From NCBI RefSeq assembly GCF_013456555.2, contig NZ_CP084882.1, positions 124,001 to 188,000 on the forward strand: DNA of 64,000 nt. Reading direction: 5' to 3'. A program made the translations under genes and the position numbers. Below are positions 16,795 through 26,846 of the stretch, in pieces. A model generated the notes under the pieces. It saw only the letters and a list, made by a program, of their open reading frames with translations, was not told where the DNA came from and did no database searches. Origin of the DNA: Natrinema zhouii (GTDB taxonomy: Archaea; Halobacteriota; Halobacteria; Halobacteriales; Natrialbaceae). Position 1 is the stretch's first letter. Each line of letters starts with the position of its first letter.

Positions 16795-18168
16795 ATGGAC
16801 AGAACATCCCAATCAAAGAGTCTCCTGAAGAAAGCCGTTATCGGTAGCATTTCTTTCAGCCTCTTTACAGCGAATTATGTAGCTGCTCCACTGGGAATTA
16901 TTTGGATTGTCGCATATTTTTCCGACCCGATTATAGCGCTGATCGCAATCGTTGCGATTTGGATGGTTCCATCCTTCACTGCAGAGCTCTTGACTGCTGG
17001 TATCTACCCACTTTATAGAGGAGAGACTAAACAAGCAGATCGGCTCTGGTTGGTTGGAATCTTCATTGGTACAGCGATATTGACGGCAATGTGGTTTCTC
17101 CCAGCCTGGGAAAACAACTGGCCCGTTCTCGCGAGCATCCTTGCGCCGATTCGAGTCTCTGCCATGTTTGAAAGCTCTTGGTATATGGGAGCCAGTTGGC
17201 TCGCGTGTGTTCCACTGATGCTGTCAATGGGTGTTGGAACCGTTACAGCTGATCCCGAGGAGAAAACCTCGACAGGAGAAGGGGAGCAAACAGACGCAGT
17301 GGATTCGACTGCCCAGAGAGAGAAAGCCGAGACCAAACCCAAGACGTCCCACTCCAGCGATGGAGCGGCTCAAGAACAATCCACTCCTTCTCAACTTCAA
17401 TATGGCTGGCAGTCTGCGCCTGACACAGGATTTGCGGACGTTGGTGGGATGGAGCCACTCAAAACGGAGATCGAGCGCTCGGCGATCCGGCCGCTGACCC
17501 GGCTCGATGCCGCTTACGAACGCTTCAACATTTCCCCACCGAACGGGATCCTCTTCTACGGCCCACCTGGGACGGGCAAGACGCTGTTCGCTCGAGCCAT
17601 CGCCGGCGAACTCGGCCACCCGTATCTCGAGCTCTCGGCGGGCGATATCAAATCACGCTGGGTCAATAAGTCCACCGAGCAGGTCAACCGACTGTTTGAG
17701 GAGGCCCAACAGTTCGATCGGTGTGTGATCTTTATCGACGAGATCGATGCGCTGCTCGCTTCCCGTGAAAGCGACGTCAATCGCGAGCATACCCAGGTCG
17801 TCAACGAGTTCCTCGCTCATCTGGACGCCGACGATCCGAATTACCTCGTGATCGCAGCGACGAACCGCGTTGAACTCCTTGATGACGCGGCTACTCGCCG
17901 GGGTCGCTTTGACCAGCAGTACGAACTCGGACTTCCAGATCGCGACGCTCGAGAGGCCATTTTCCGCGTCCGGCTCGACGAACTGCCGACGGACCTTGAC
18001 AACAACGCATACAGGAAGATGGCCGACCAGACAGAAGGGGTCAGTAGCGCAGATATCGCTGGGGTTGTCGACGACGCCGCGATGCGTGCCGCCGAACGCG
18101 ACGCTGACGAACTCACGCTCGAGGATCTCCACATGTCGCTCCCAGACCAGCCAGACCATCAGTCTTGA
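16795..18168 (+). CDS. Membrane-anchored AAA ATPase
   Basis: A 457-residue protein: three or four N-terminal hydrophobic segments (about 12-75, 83-103, 132-147), an acidic linker, then one AAA domain. Walker A FYGPPGTGKT is at about 253-262, Walker B CVIFIDEIDALL at about 311-322, and the second region of homology is in TNRVELLDDAATRRGRFD. The pore-type region SAGDIKSRWVNKS and the RGRFD arginines resemble Cdc48/FtsH/spastin-class ATPases. There is no protease domain. Within a transfer operon it may remodel or extract channel subunits. Confidence 0.85.
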   Translation: MDRTSQSKSLLKKAVIGSISFSLFTANYVAAPLGIIWIVAYFSDPIIALIAIVAIWMVPSFTAELLTAGIYPLYRGETKQADRLWLVGIFIGTAILTAMWFLPAWENNWPVLASILAPIRVSAMFESSWYMGASWLACVPLMLSMGVGTVTADPEEKTSTGEGEQTDAVDSTAQREKAETKPKTSHSSDGAAQEQSTPSQLQYGWQSAPDTGFADVGGMEPLKTEIERSAIRPLTRLDAAYERFNISPPNGILFYGPPGTGKTLFARAIAGELGHPYLELSAGDIKSRWVNKSTEQVNRLFEEAQQFDRCVIFIDEIDALLASRESDVNREHTQVVNEFLAHLDADDPNYLVIAATNRVELLDDAATRRGRFDQQYELGLPDRDAREAIFRVRLDELPTDLDNNAYRKMADQTEGVSSADIAGVVDDAAMRAAERDADELTLEDLHMSLPDQPDHQS

Positions 18169-18287
18169 GACCGTGCCCAGCAAGAGGTAGATTGGAACCG
18201 CAAGATCGTTCAAAATTGGCACGTCATTGGAATATCAAAATCGGGAGTAACTTTTAACTAGATATCCCTAAGACGTACAGATTGCCT

Positions 18288-18680
18288 ATGGAAACATTCC
18301 CTATCGCAGGGCGTGTCGTTAATACGAAGTTGGTTTTCGGGTTGACCGCCCGAGAAGCCGGCGAGGTTCTCGTGGTTCCGTTCCTGGCCATGGGTATCGC
18401 CCAAAGCCTCGGATTCACTGGGACACTGTTCTTGGGTGCCGGCGGGATTGGACTCGCCATCGGCATCCTCGTCTTGCTGGTTTCCCCCGCCGGGCAGCGA
18501 CCGATCAGCTACGCCCGTGCCGCCGCCGAGTACCATCTCGGCTCGAACGAGTACCACAACCGGAGCACGCGCCCCGATCCAGAGACGCCCGTCGCCCAGG
18601 ACGTCGTCTACGTTCGGCAGGCTGGCCTCGATATCGAGACGATCGAAGCCGAGCAGGAAGCGGAAGCCGACGGACGGTGA
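18288..18680 (+). CDS. VirB3/PrgI-like small membrane protein
   Basis: A 130-residue protein: polar N-terminus with FGLTAREAGEVLVVPFLAMG, two adjacent hydrophobic helices (about 26-65), then a soluble acidic tail. Two short helices near the start, directly upstream of VirB4-type genes, is the VirB3/PrgI layout. I chose ATG 18288 over the TTG two codons earlier. A TATA-like CTTTTAACTA at about 18251-18260 suggests an internal promoter after the AAA ATPase gene. Confidence 0.68.
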   Translation: METFPIAGRVVNTKLVFGLTAREAGEVLVVPFLAMGIAQSLGFTGTLFLGAGGIGLAIGILVLLVSPAGQRPISYARAAAEYHLGSNEYHNRSTRPDPETPVAQDVVYVRQAGLDIETIEAEQEAEADGR

Positions 18681-18683
18681 TTG

Positions 18684-19637
18684 ATGATGGGAACTGCACC
18701 CACCGACGAGACAGCCACCGAACCAGCCTCAGAATCATACGACGAGGACGAGGAGCCTGTTGTCCAGCCGACTGCCACCAGTGATCACACGCCGCCCACA
18801 CCCGAGTCCGATCTCGAGGTCCTACAAGCACTCGACAAATTCCTTGACGACATCGACACGGACCTTCCAACCGCTCGAGAGCGCTCCCGGGCGCGTGATC
18901 ACTTCGAGCTCAAGGATCGCCTTGGTGGATCGACAACGACCCAGGAAACACTCAGCTTCGACTACGTCCGGGAGGATGGCATCGCCGTCGACGGTGACAG
19001 CTATATCGGCCTCTTGAAAGTCCATCCGCAGAACTGGCTTTCGCTCAGTGAACAGGCCAGACACGACACGATGAGCGCGTACATGTCCTTCCTCATGTCG
19101 CTCGAGTTTAGTGTGGCCGTCCCCTGCTACCCGAAAACATTCGACCTTACGGGGCACCTCGAGCGCTTCTACACGGCATCATCGAGTACGACTGCTCGAG
19201 AAGAGACGCCGATTCTCCAGTACGGACGGAAGTTCTACATCCAGTGGGCGAGCGACCGGATCACAGACGCTGACCTCAAACAACGCGATTTCTACATCGT
19301 CACCCGTGTCGACGCCGACCAAGTCCACAAGAATCTCGACACGGGAAGCGTTCTGAGCCAGCTTGGCGATCTCCCGCTTATCGGCGCTGCCTGCTCGCGA
19401 GTACTTGCTCACACGCCGTTCGGCGATTCGCATGAGGACGCACGAACTGAGCTCTGCATTCGCGAAGTGAGACAGCGACAGCGCCGGATTACGAACAAAC
19501 TCGGCCGGACGGAGGTCTCGATCGACCAGGTAACCGACCGTCAGGAAACCATGGAAATCCTGTACCACTACTACAACCACGTCGACCCGCAATTCGAGCA
19601 GTTCAACCAAGCGACCAAGACGGAGGGTGAGTACTGA
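18684..19637 (+). CDS. Transfer protein paired with VirB4
   Basis: A 317-residue soluble protein. Its central part (DYVREDGIAVDGDSYIGLLK, LNWLSLSEQ-like PQNWLSLSEQARHDTM, then FYIVTRVD) resembles the N-terminal domain of VirB4/TraC ATPases, and it lacks any Walker motif. Its TGA overlaps the ATG of the VirB4 gene, so the two are tightly coupled. I infer a split or duplicated VirB4 N-terminal domain that works with the ATPase encoded next. ATG 18684 and 18687 are both possible starts. Confidence 0.65.
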   Translation: MMGTAPTDETATEPASESYDEDEEPVVQPTATSDHTPPTPESDLEVLQALDKFLDDIDTDLPTARERSRARDHFELKDRLGGSTTTQETLSFDYVREDGIAVDGDSYIGLLKVHPQNWLSLSEQARHDTMSAYMSFLMSLEFSVAVPCYPKTFDLTGHLERFYTASSSTTAREETPILQYGRKFYIQWASDRITDADLKQRDFYIVTRVDADQVHKNLDTGSVLSQLGDLPLIGAACSRVLAHTPFGDSHEDARTELCIREVRQRQRRITNKLGRTEVSIDQVTDRQETMEILYHYYNHVDPQFEQFNQATKTEGEY

Positions 19638-22291
19638 TGGGTTTCCTCTCAGGGCTTCGTTCGCGTCTTACGGGTAGTAAGCACACGCTCAAGGAGATCG
19701 ATGACGAGACGTTCGACCGGGCAGCAGCGATCGTCGAGGCTAACGGCGACGACCTTACCAAGGAAAACATCCGCGAGCAAGCCGAGCATCTCCTCGAACT
19801 CGAGGAGGTCGACGAGGGTGAGTTCCGACTGGGTGTCGTCCAGGATGACACCGAACAGTCGCTTGCCGACCGGGATATCATCGCTCCACGAAAGTTGAAA
19901 GAGGTCTCCAACTTCTTCGAATCGGGGTATATGATCCGCAATGACAAGTTCGTCCGTACGCTGACGATCCACGGCTACCCCGAACGCGTCCCCTTAGGTT
20001 GGCTTGATGAACTGTATACGACGAACGATCACGTTCGGGTCACTCAACACATCCAGCCACGCGATACTGGGTCGGTTCTCCGCAAGTTGCAGAAACGCCT
20101 CACCCAGTTACGGGCTCGTCTCCACAAGAAACACGAGAAGAGCCAAACAGACACCCACGAGGAGGAGGCCGACCGTGACATGGTTCAAGATCTTATCTGG
20201 GATATCATCCTCGGGGAGACGAAGTTGTTCGACTTCGCGATCTACATCGAGGTGGTCGCCGACACCGAACAGGAGCTCAACGAAGCAACCGAACGCGTCG
20301 TCGATTCACTCAGTACCGCGAACGCAGAAGCAGTCCCCCTCGAGAAGCGCCAGGTCGAATCACAGGACGCACTCGGCCCGCTCGGTGACGATTCGATCAA
20401 GTCGACTCAGTTGATGCAGGAGACTGCTATCGGCACGATGTTTCCGTTTATCGAGCCAGTGATCACCGATCCTGAGGGGATCTTCTATGGGTTTGACGCG
20501 ACTGACACACCCGTAATCCTCGACAGATACGAGCTCTCCTCGTACTCGAAAGCGATTGCGGGCACAATGGGCTCCGGAAAGACGTTCGCCGAGAAACACG
20601 AGATGTACCATCGGTTGATGATGGATCCCGAGATCGAGATGCTGGTTCTCGATCCGCTTGCAGACTTCGTCGACTTCGCGAACAATCTTGGTGGGCAAGT
20701 GATTCGCTTCGGCGGCGACAACACAGTCAATCCGCTTGAGATCCAGCGCGGTATCGACGACGCTGTGGACGATCCGTTTAAGAAGAAATTGCGCTCGGTG
20801 ATGGAGCTGTTTCGCATCCATTTCTCGGCGGTGACCGAACAGTCGCTGAGCAAGGAGCAGGAGGGGATCCTGCGGCGGGCCGTCCGACTCGCTTACCTCC
20901 AGTACGGCATCACGGAAGAGACGGCGACCCACGAGAACACAAGCCCGACGATCAAGGACCTCCTTGATATCCTCGCGGAAATCGCAGACGGTGGCCTGCC
21001 ATCGGAATTCCTGGAACTGCACGAGGATGCGAACAACGAGCGAGTGTGGCCCGAGATTGACCAGCTCGAGACACGATTTCGGGATGGTGACGAGCAGTAC
21101 GCCTATCAATTGCTGCTGGGTCTCGAGGCGTTCCAGAAAGGCGGCGAGAACGACAATCTGACCGGCCGGACGAACGTCGAACTCGACAATCGCTTAGTCG
21201 TCATCGACATGTCGATGTTCTCCGACACGGGGCAGGCACCACTGTTTATGCACGTGATGTTCGACTGGATCTACCAGCGAGCGGCCAGCGATCACGACCG
21301 CCGGACCCAGGTGACGATCGACGAGGCGCACTACCTGTTGCGGCGGGAGGCGACGACAGATATGATCGATCTGTTCATCCGGCACAGTCGCCACTTCAAT
21401 ACCGCAATCACGCTTATTTCTCAGACTGTTGATGAGTTTATCGCCCAGTCGGACGACCAGACCAAGGAGGCCGCCGAGAAAGCGCGCAACGTCTACAATC
21501 TCTGTGATATCAAGCAAATCTTCCACCACGAGTCGGTCAGCAACGAGATGATCGACTTCCACGATCTCACCCCCTCGGAGCAAACGTTCCTGACGACGGC
21601 CCAGACTGGCGAAGACGGGGGCTATTCGGAGTTTTTGCTCGAAGTCAATGAGTGGTCGAAACCACTCGCACTCCACGTGAACGACTACGAAGTCTCCGTC
21701 CTCGACGATGATCTCGATCCGTGGGAGTATCTCGCCGAGAACCGGTATATCGACGCCGACGACGCCGGATTCCTTGCCGCAGAGGGCCGACTTGATGAGT
21801 ACGAGATTCCGGAGTCGGTACTCGAGGAGGCGGATCTGGATGAGGTTGACAAGGAGTCTGAGACCGACGAGGCGGTCGTCGAGCACGCCGATCGAGAGCG
21901 AGCCGATGTGAAGACCGAATACCACGAAAGAGACATTAGTGAGATTGCTGAGGCCGGTCAAGGAGCAACAGAAGCTGCAGATGAGGGACCGGAGGAACCG
22001 CATGAGAAGAGAGCGGCGGATTCTCGTGCTGAAGCTACAGTGGATCAAGAAGACGATCTCACCACGATCACTGGAATCGGCGAGACGTACGCAGGGTATC
22101 TCGCCGAAGCGGGTGTCGAGACGGTTGGCGAGCTCGCTGTGGCAGATACCGAGTCACTTTCAGAGGAGATGTCGATCCCGCACACGTTGCTTGACGAGTG
22201 GGTCGATGCTGCCAGCACGATGGGTGAACCGGAGACCGCGAGTGGTGACGCTTCTTCGAGCACGGAGGTGACAACCGATGCAGACGACTGA
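19637..22291 (+). CDS. virB4: VirB4-family type IV secretion ATPase with HhH tail
   Basis: An 884-residue ATPase. Walker A GTMGSGKT is near residue 310-317 and Walker B is in TQVTIDEAHYLLRR near 560. LITLISQTVDEF-type sensor (AITLISQTVDEFIAQ) follows, all typical of VirB4/TrbE. The N-terminal third carries the membrane-contact region. Uncommonly, the C-terminus adds an acidic linker and a helix-hairpin-helix-like module at about 807-870 (TTITGIGETYAGYLAEAGVE), a fold that binds DNA non-specifically. It overlaps the upstream partner by one base and the VirD4-like gene by 14. Confidence 0.9.
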   Translation: MGFLSGLRSRLTGSKHTLKEIDDETFDRAAAIVEANGDDLTKENIREQAEHLLELEEVDEGEFRLGVVQDDTEQSLADRDIIAPRKLKEVSNFFESGYMIRNDKFVRTLTIHGYPERVPLGWLDELYTTNDHVRVTQHIQPRDTGSVLRKLQKRLTQLRARLHKKHEKSQTDTHEEEADRDMVQDLIWDIILGETKLFDFAIYIEVVADTEQELNEATERVVDSLSTANAEAVPLEKRQVESQDALGPLGDDSIKSTQLMQETAIGTMFPFIEPVITDPEGIFYGFDATDTPVILDRYELSSYSKAIAGTMGSGKTFAEKHEMYHRLMMDPEIEMLVLDPLADFVDFANNLGGQVIRFGGDNTVNPLEIQRGIDDAVDDPFKKKLRSVMELFRIHFSAVTEQSLSKEQEGILRRAVRLAYLQYGITEETATHENTSPTIKDLLDILAEIADGGLPSEFLELHEDANNERVWPEIDQLETRFRDGDEQYAYQLLLGLEAFQKGGENDNLTGRTNVELDNRLVVIDMSMFSDTGQAPLFMHVMFDWIYQRAASDHDRRTQVTIDEAHYLLRREATTDMIDLFIRHSRHFNTAITLISQTVDEFIAQSDDQTKEAAEKARNVYNLCDIKQIFHHESVSNEMIDFHDLTPSEQTFLTTAQTGEDGGYSEFLLEVNEWSKPLALHVNDYEVSVLDDDLDPWEYLAENRYIDADDAGFLAAEGRLDEYEIPESVLEEADLDEVDKESETDEAVVEHADRERADVKTEYHERDISEIAEAGQGATEAADEGPEEPHEKRAADSRAEATVDQEDDLTTITGIGETYAGYLAEAGVETVGELAVADTESLSEEMSIPHTLLDEWVDAASTMGEPETASGDASSSTEVTTDADD

Positions 22292-25200
22292 GAAAACCAA
22301 GAGTACCCCCAACAGCGACGCTGAATCCCTTGAATGGATCGTTGCAGAGGACGAGCAAGTGAAGCAGGTCTCCGACCTGGACGTGCAGTGGATGGGCACG
22401 CCACTGTTTCGAGGCGGCCTTCGGACGTATCTGGCCACACTCGGCTTCGTGGCGGTCGCGCTCGCTCTGGCGACCGAGAGCATCGTCGGGGTCACAACAG
22501 GACCGTCGCTCGTCGGACTCGAGCCCTACACGCTCGAGACAGCACTCATCACTGCCGAGATTCCACTCTGGTGGCTGAGTGCTGTCCCCATTCTGGTTGG
22601 CCTGGTAGGCGTCGCGATCGGTGTGCGTCCGATTGTTCGGGCGCTTCGCACGACGTACGTCCTCACGTCGGAGAAACTCTACGTCCGCACGCGGGGAATT
22701 CGTGGCGATGGATTCACGAAGCTTCACCTCGACCGTGTCGTCGACACCACTTTTCAGCAGTCGCCCATCGGCCAGCTGCTGTCGTATGGCACTGTCACGT
22801 TTAGTACGTTCGACCACACGTCGCCCGAAATCCAGTGCTGGGCGATCGAGGATCCAATAGAGCTTCACGAACGAGTGCTCGAGCTTGAGGCGTCCGCTAG
22901 CTCGCCGCTCGAGCGTACCCAAGAGTACATCCGAGTCGTCCCATCGACGGGCGAACGAGCGCCACCGGAAGTCATCAACCAGGTCCGTCCCTTGCACGAC
23001 GTCCGACGAGGTGGGCTGTCGTGGTGGCAACAACTCAACCCGCTTTCGGATCCCGACCCGCTCACGTTCGAGTTTGTGATCTACAGCGACGGGACGGACT
23101 CTCCGATCGAATTCTACTACACTTGCGAGCAACACCTGTCCACGCTCTACGATCGGCTCAACTCGGCCTACCCCGACTCCGTGGAAATCGAACGTATGAC
23201 TGTTGACTTTGCGGAGAAGCTCATCACTCCACAGCAGTACTCGTACGACGAGTTCGAGACTGCCCTCGAGAACGGTACGCTCCAGTGTACGCCCGCGGAA
23301 GTCGAGGCGCTCGTTCGTGTTCGTGGCTCCGAACCGACGCTTGCTGATGGAGGAGCGACGACTATGAGCGAGCAGGTCGATCGAGACGAGATCGCCGAAG
23401 AGAGCATCAGTACAGAAGGTTCTGAGTCTGATTCCAGTCACCCACTCGGCACGCAACTCCCGAGTGTTGACCTCGATGCACTCCGTGCGAAAGAGAACGC
23501 AGAAAACCGCGATCCAGGGTCGCTCACGTTCTCCCTCGAGACGCCAGTCGATACTGGTGAGGGTGTGCTTGCGCGCCCCCATCCGGATGAAGTTGAACCA
23601 TATGGGTTGCGGTGGACCGGCAGTGGAGATCCGATGGCGGCGATCAAGAAGTTCGATGGGCAGATGGGTGAGGACGATCGGACGAAGGCGAGCTCACACG
23701 CGCCGCTGACCGTGCTGATCGATCATTTTGCAAGCACGGATCATCCGATCGTCTTTCAGGCCGCGTTCGAAGGTGAGCCCGATCTGACGAAAGAGGGTGA
23801 ATACCACATCGACGAAATCGAACAGGGGCGCGAGACGCTGTGGGGTGAAGCCGCCATAGCTCTTGAAGAGCTTCTACGCGGTCCAAAGAATAGCGAATCG
23901 TCCTCATCGCGGTCAGAGTCACTCAGTGAATCCCGATCTGAGCGCATCGCTGAGATCAAAAACGAAGACTGGGGACATACGTTCACGACCAACCTGCGGG
24001 CGGTGACTGTCCCCACGAACTCGTCTCTGAGCGACACATCCGAAATCGAACACGACCTCCGGAACCTGAGTACCGTGTTCGATCCGCTTGCCGGTGACTA
24101 CTACAAACTCGAGAGCGAAACCCTCCACGAGAAAGGAGTTCTTGAGCGCAGTCGGCGCAAGCAGTCGCGACGCTGTTTCAATCGGTTTCTCGAGGGTGAG
24201 GTCGTCGCTGGTGGGCGGGTGAGCCGCTCCGAACCCGACCTCCATCTCGATCCCGCCGAACTCTGCAACATGGTCATCGTCCCCAGTACCGAGCATCTCA
24301 CCGACGAGGCGGTCAAAGAGACCCATGCGAATCCCGAAAGCCGCACGACCCTTCCTGGGTTGGACACCGCCCAACGCCGTCAGTATACCACGGGGATGGT
24401 CCTCGGTCAGGACGCTAACAGTGCCATTGAGGGGCCGCTTCGGTTACCACCGAACCGTCAGTCGCGCCACTGGTTGCTCTGTGGCGCGACTGGGAGCGGG
24501 AAGAGCCAAGTCACATACCACATGTTGCGCTCGCTCGCCGAGACGACACCAGGGCCGAACGTCCTCTTCGCCCCGAAAGGTGACAACATGTGTAAGAACT
24601 ACCTGATGGCTCACTACAAGAGATTCGGGAATCTCGACGACGTGTACTACTTCCGCGAGCCAGGAACACTGCCAGCCATCTCGTTCTTCGATATTCGATC
24701 AGCGCTCGAGGGGAACGATCGGGAGACGGCAGTCAAGGAGAAAGTCGACCACTTCCACGAACTGATGCGGATGATCATGGGAGCGGAGAAGTACGAACAG
24801 GCGTTCGTGGCGAACGAAATTCTGACGTTCCTGATCCAAGCGTTGTTCGATCCGAAACACGGTGACGATGTCTTCGGGTTGGATGATCTCGTCGAGGCCG
24901 CGACGCGAATGCACCATCATCAGGAGCTGCCAGAGGTTTCGGAGATCAATGCCGACATCCACGACTCACTCGCCGCGCAGTTCGCCAAGGATGAAAACCA
25001 GTTCGACACGACGATGGGAGCGGTGATGAACCGGCTGAACAAACTGAAAGAGGACCGCCACCTTCACTGGATGCTTCGACACAAACCCGGGCGCGAAGTC
25101 AAATCCACCGGAGACGATCTCTACGGCTTCCACCAGCAGGAGACCCACTTCGACTTCAGTGAGTTCCTCGATGAAGATGTCACCATCCTGTTCGACCTTG

Positions 25201-26843
25201 GCGATCTCACGCTCGACGCCCAGCGTGGGTTCACCACAGTGATGTTGAGTGATCTGTGGCACTCGATCCAACGACGGCGGCGGACGAACCCTGAGAACGT
25301 GGTCAACGTCATCATGGAAGAGGCTGCACCGTTCGTCGCGACTGAACTGGTCGCCGATCAATTGCTCCCCCAGGGCCGATCGTCGGGACTGAGCCTCGGG
25401 TTCATTATGCAGTATCCCGAGCAGGTCAAGAAGTACCACAATGGGACCGGTGCATACGAGGAACTGCTGACGGAGGTGCATACGAAACTGATTGGTGATA
25501 TCTCGATGAAGGACCAGTTCGCGAAGACATTCACGCACGACGAATTGTCTGTAGAGGATGTCCGGAACCGGAACAACCGGATGGCAGCGGGCGAGTGGTT
25601 CACGAAACTCGTCTCCCCTGGATTCGGTGAGGATCGGCCAGCGCCGTTGACCTTGCACTCGCCCCCGATCATAACCGGCCACCCAGAAAGCGAGGAGCCG
25701 TTGACGGCGGCCGAACAACAACAGTTCGACGAAGAGCTCCTGCCGGAGGTGCTCGAGCGGACTGAGGAGGAGTACGGGTTGTACGTGCCGACCCACGAGG
25801 ACGCGATGGAGTGGTCGAATTGGAGCGACACAGATCGGCGGGCTGGCGCACCGCCAGCACTGGATGAGGACGAGAGTGAAAAGATGGTAGAGTTCGACGA
25901 AAAGAGTGAGGACGCAGAGGGCCAGCAGCCGCTCGAGAAGACCAGCCTTGACGATGGGGCCGACGATCAGCACGATGATCGAGACGATAGCGATCTCACA
26001 GCTGAGACAGACGTCAGCGGGATCGATCACGACAGCAATAAAGCGGAGACGCCCGACGACGATCCAGCTGGCGTTGCAAATGGAGCCGCCTTCTTCGATC
26101 CGGCCACGGACGAAGAGGAGTGCCCAGTCTCGGACGATGAACTCCGACGGCGTGGGCTCTCGCGAGACGATGCGATCTTCCTCAAACGCGTCCTCGACGC
26201 GATGAACCGTGACCGTCCGGGGTACACGCTCTTGGAGGGGATGGGTGAGTTCCAAGAGGACCTTGACGGACTTGATACGCAGATTCTCCTTGAACAGGGG
26301 CTCCTCGAGAAGGAGACGGTGAACCGTCACACATACTATACGGTTCTTCCAGCTGGACGAGAGCTCTTAGGTGAGACACTGACTGCTGAGGAAGGGGTCG
26401 GTGATCTCGGTGAAAAGACACCGCACAAAGTCGGGGTAGAACTCCTCTGGAACTGGCTCACCGAGTTCGAGGCAGTTGAACAGGTCTACCGATATTATCA
26501 GCACACTCCTGAAACGGTCTTCGACATCGCGGCAGTCGACGCTGATGACGAACTGGTGTGGGTTGGAGAGGTTGAGATGGCCTCAAACAACGCTCAAACG
26601 ATTCTCACCGACTATGACAAGATGGCTTCAGTCGACGCAAACGCAGTCTGGGCATTTCCCTCCCGTCAGGAGGCCCAGCACACGATCGATGTACTTGCTG
26701 ATTCAGAGCGCCTTCCTGGTCGGCCGAGTGGCCGCTCAGCACGGTCGATTGCAAAAATTATCCCGGTGATCGAAGAGTTCGAAGCCGATGGAATGACAAC
26801 AGTACAGACATTCCGCACGCTATCTGAGGACGGAGGCCCTTGA
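22278..26843 (+). CDS. VirD4-like coupling protein fused to PH and nuclease-like domains
   Basis: A 1521-residue protein. Residues about 40-115 hold two membrane helices, followed by a bacterial-PH-like segment (TYVLTSEKLYVRTRGIRGDG). A long middle region leads to a FtsK/VirD4-type ATPase: Walker A LLCGATGSGKSQ near 735, Walker B NVIMEEAAPF near 1012. The C-terminal 180 residues carry a winged-helix-like segment, then a PD-(D/E)xK-like core (FDIAAVDADDELVWV, then GEVEM) around 1412-1435. It probably feeds DNA or relaxase complexes to the channel. I see no relaxase in the window, so the nuclease-like end is a candidate processing enzyme. Confidence 0.8.
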   Translation: MQTTEKTKSTPNSDAESLEWIVAEDEQVKQVSDLDVQWMGTPLFRGGLRTYLATLGFVAVALALATESIVGVTTGPSLVGLEPYTLETALITAEIPLWWLSAVPILVGLVGVAIGVRPIVRALRTTYVLTSEKLYVRTRGIRGDGFTKLHLDRVVDTTFQQSPIGQLLSYGTVTFSTFDHTSPEIQCWAIEDPIELHERVLELEASASSPLERTQEYIRVVPSTGERAPPEVINQVRPLHDVRRGGLSWWQQLNPLSDPDPLTFEFVIYSDGTDSPIEFYYTCEQHLSTLYDRLNSAYPDSVEIERMTVDFAEKLITPQQYSYDEFETALENGTLQCTPAEVEALVRVRGSEPTLADGGATTMSEQVDRDEIAEESISTEGSESDSSHPLGTQLPSVDLDALRAKENAENRDPGSLTFSLETPVDTGEGVLARPHPDEVEPYGLRWTGSGDPMAAIKKFDGQMGEDDRTKASSHAPLTVLIDHFASTDHPIVFQAAFEGEPDLTKEGEYHIDEIEQGRETLWGEAAIALEELLRGPKNSESSSSRSESLSESRSERIAEIKNEDWGHTFTTNLRAVTVPTNSSLSDTSEIEHDLRNLSTVFDPLAGDYYKLESETLHEKGVLERSRRKQSRRCFNRFLEGEVVAGGRVSRSEPDLHLDPAELCNMVIVPSTEHLTDEAVKETHANPESRTTLPGLDTAQRRQYTTGMVLGQDANSAIEGPLRLPPNRQSRHWLLCGATGSGKSQVTYHMLRSLAETTPGPNVLFAPKGDNMCKNYLMAHYKRFGNLDDVYYFREPGTLPAISFFDIRSALEGNDRETAVKEKVDHFHELMRMIMGAEKYEQAFVANEILTFLIQALFDPKHGDDVFGLDDLVEAATRMHHHQELPEVSEINADIHDSLAAQFAKDENQFDTTMGAVMNRLNKLKEDRHLHWMLRHKPGREVKSTGDDLYGFHQQETHFDFSEFLDEDVTILFDLGDLTLDAQRGFTTVMLSDLWHSIQRRRRTNPENVVNVIMEEAAPFVATELVADQLLPQGRSSGLSLGFIMQYPEQVKKYHNGTGAYEELLTEVHTKLIGDISMKDQFAKTFTHDELSVEDVRNRNNRMAAGEWFTKLVSPGFGEDRPAPLTLHSPPIITGHPESEEPLTAAEQQQFDEELLPEVLERTEEEYGLYVPTHEDAMEWSNWSDTDRRAGAPPALDEDESEKMVEFDEKSEDAEGQQPLEKTSLDDGADDQHDDRDDSDLTAETDVSGIDHDSNKAETPDDDPAGVANGAAFFDPATDEEECPVSDDELRRRGLSRDDAIFLKRVLDAMNRDRPGYTLLEGMGEFQEDLDGLDTQILLEQGLLEKETVNRHTYYTVLPAGRELLGETLTAEEGVGDLGEKTPHKVGVELLWNWLTEFEAVEQVYRYYQHTPETVFDIAAVDADDELVWVGEVEMASNNAQTILTDYDKMASVDANAVWAFPSRQEAQHTIDVLADSERLPGRPSGRSARSIAKIIPVIEEFEADGMTTVQTFRTLSEDGGP

Positions 26844-26846
26844 CGC

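Noticed and set aside
22068..23582. 504-codon minus-strand frame opposite virB4 end and coupling-protein start
   Set aside because: Composition is Arg/Ser-rich with no motif, while the plus-strand genes are well supported.
24966..26330. Long minus-strand open frame opposite the coupling-protein gene
   Set aside because: It mirrors the real VirD4-like gene, which has clear Walker motifs; GC-rich haloarchaeal genes commonly leave antisense frames open.
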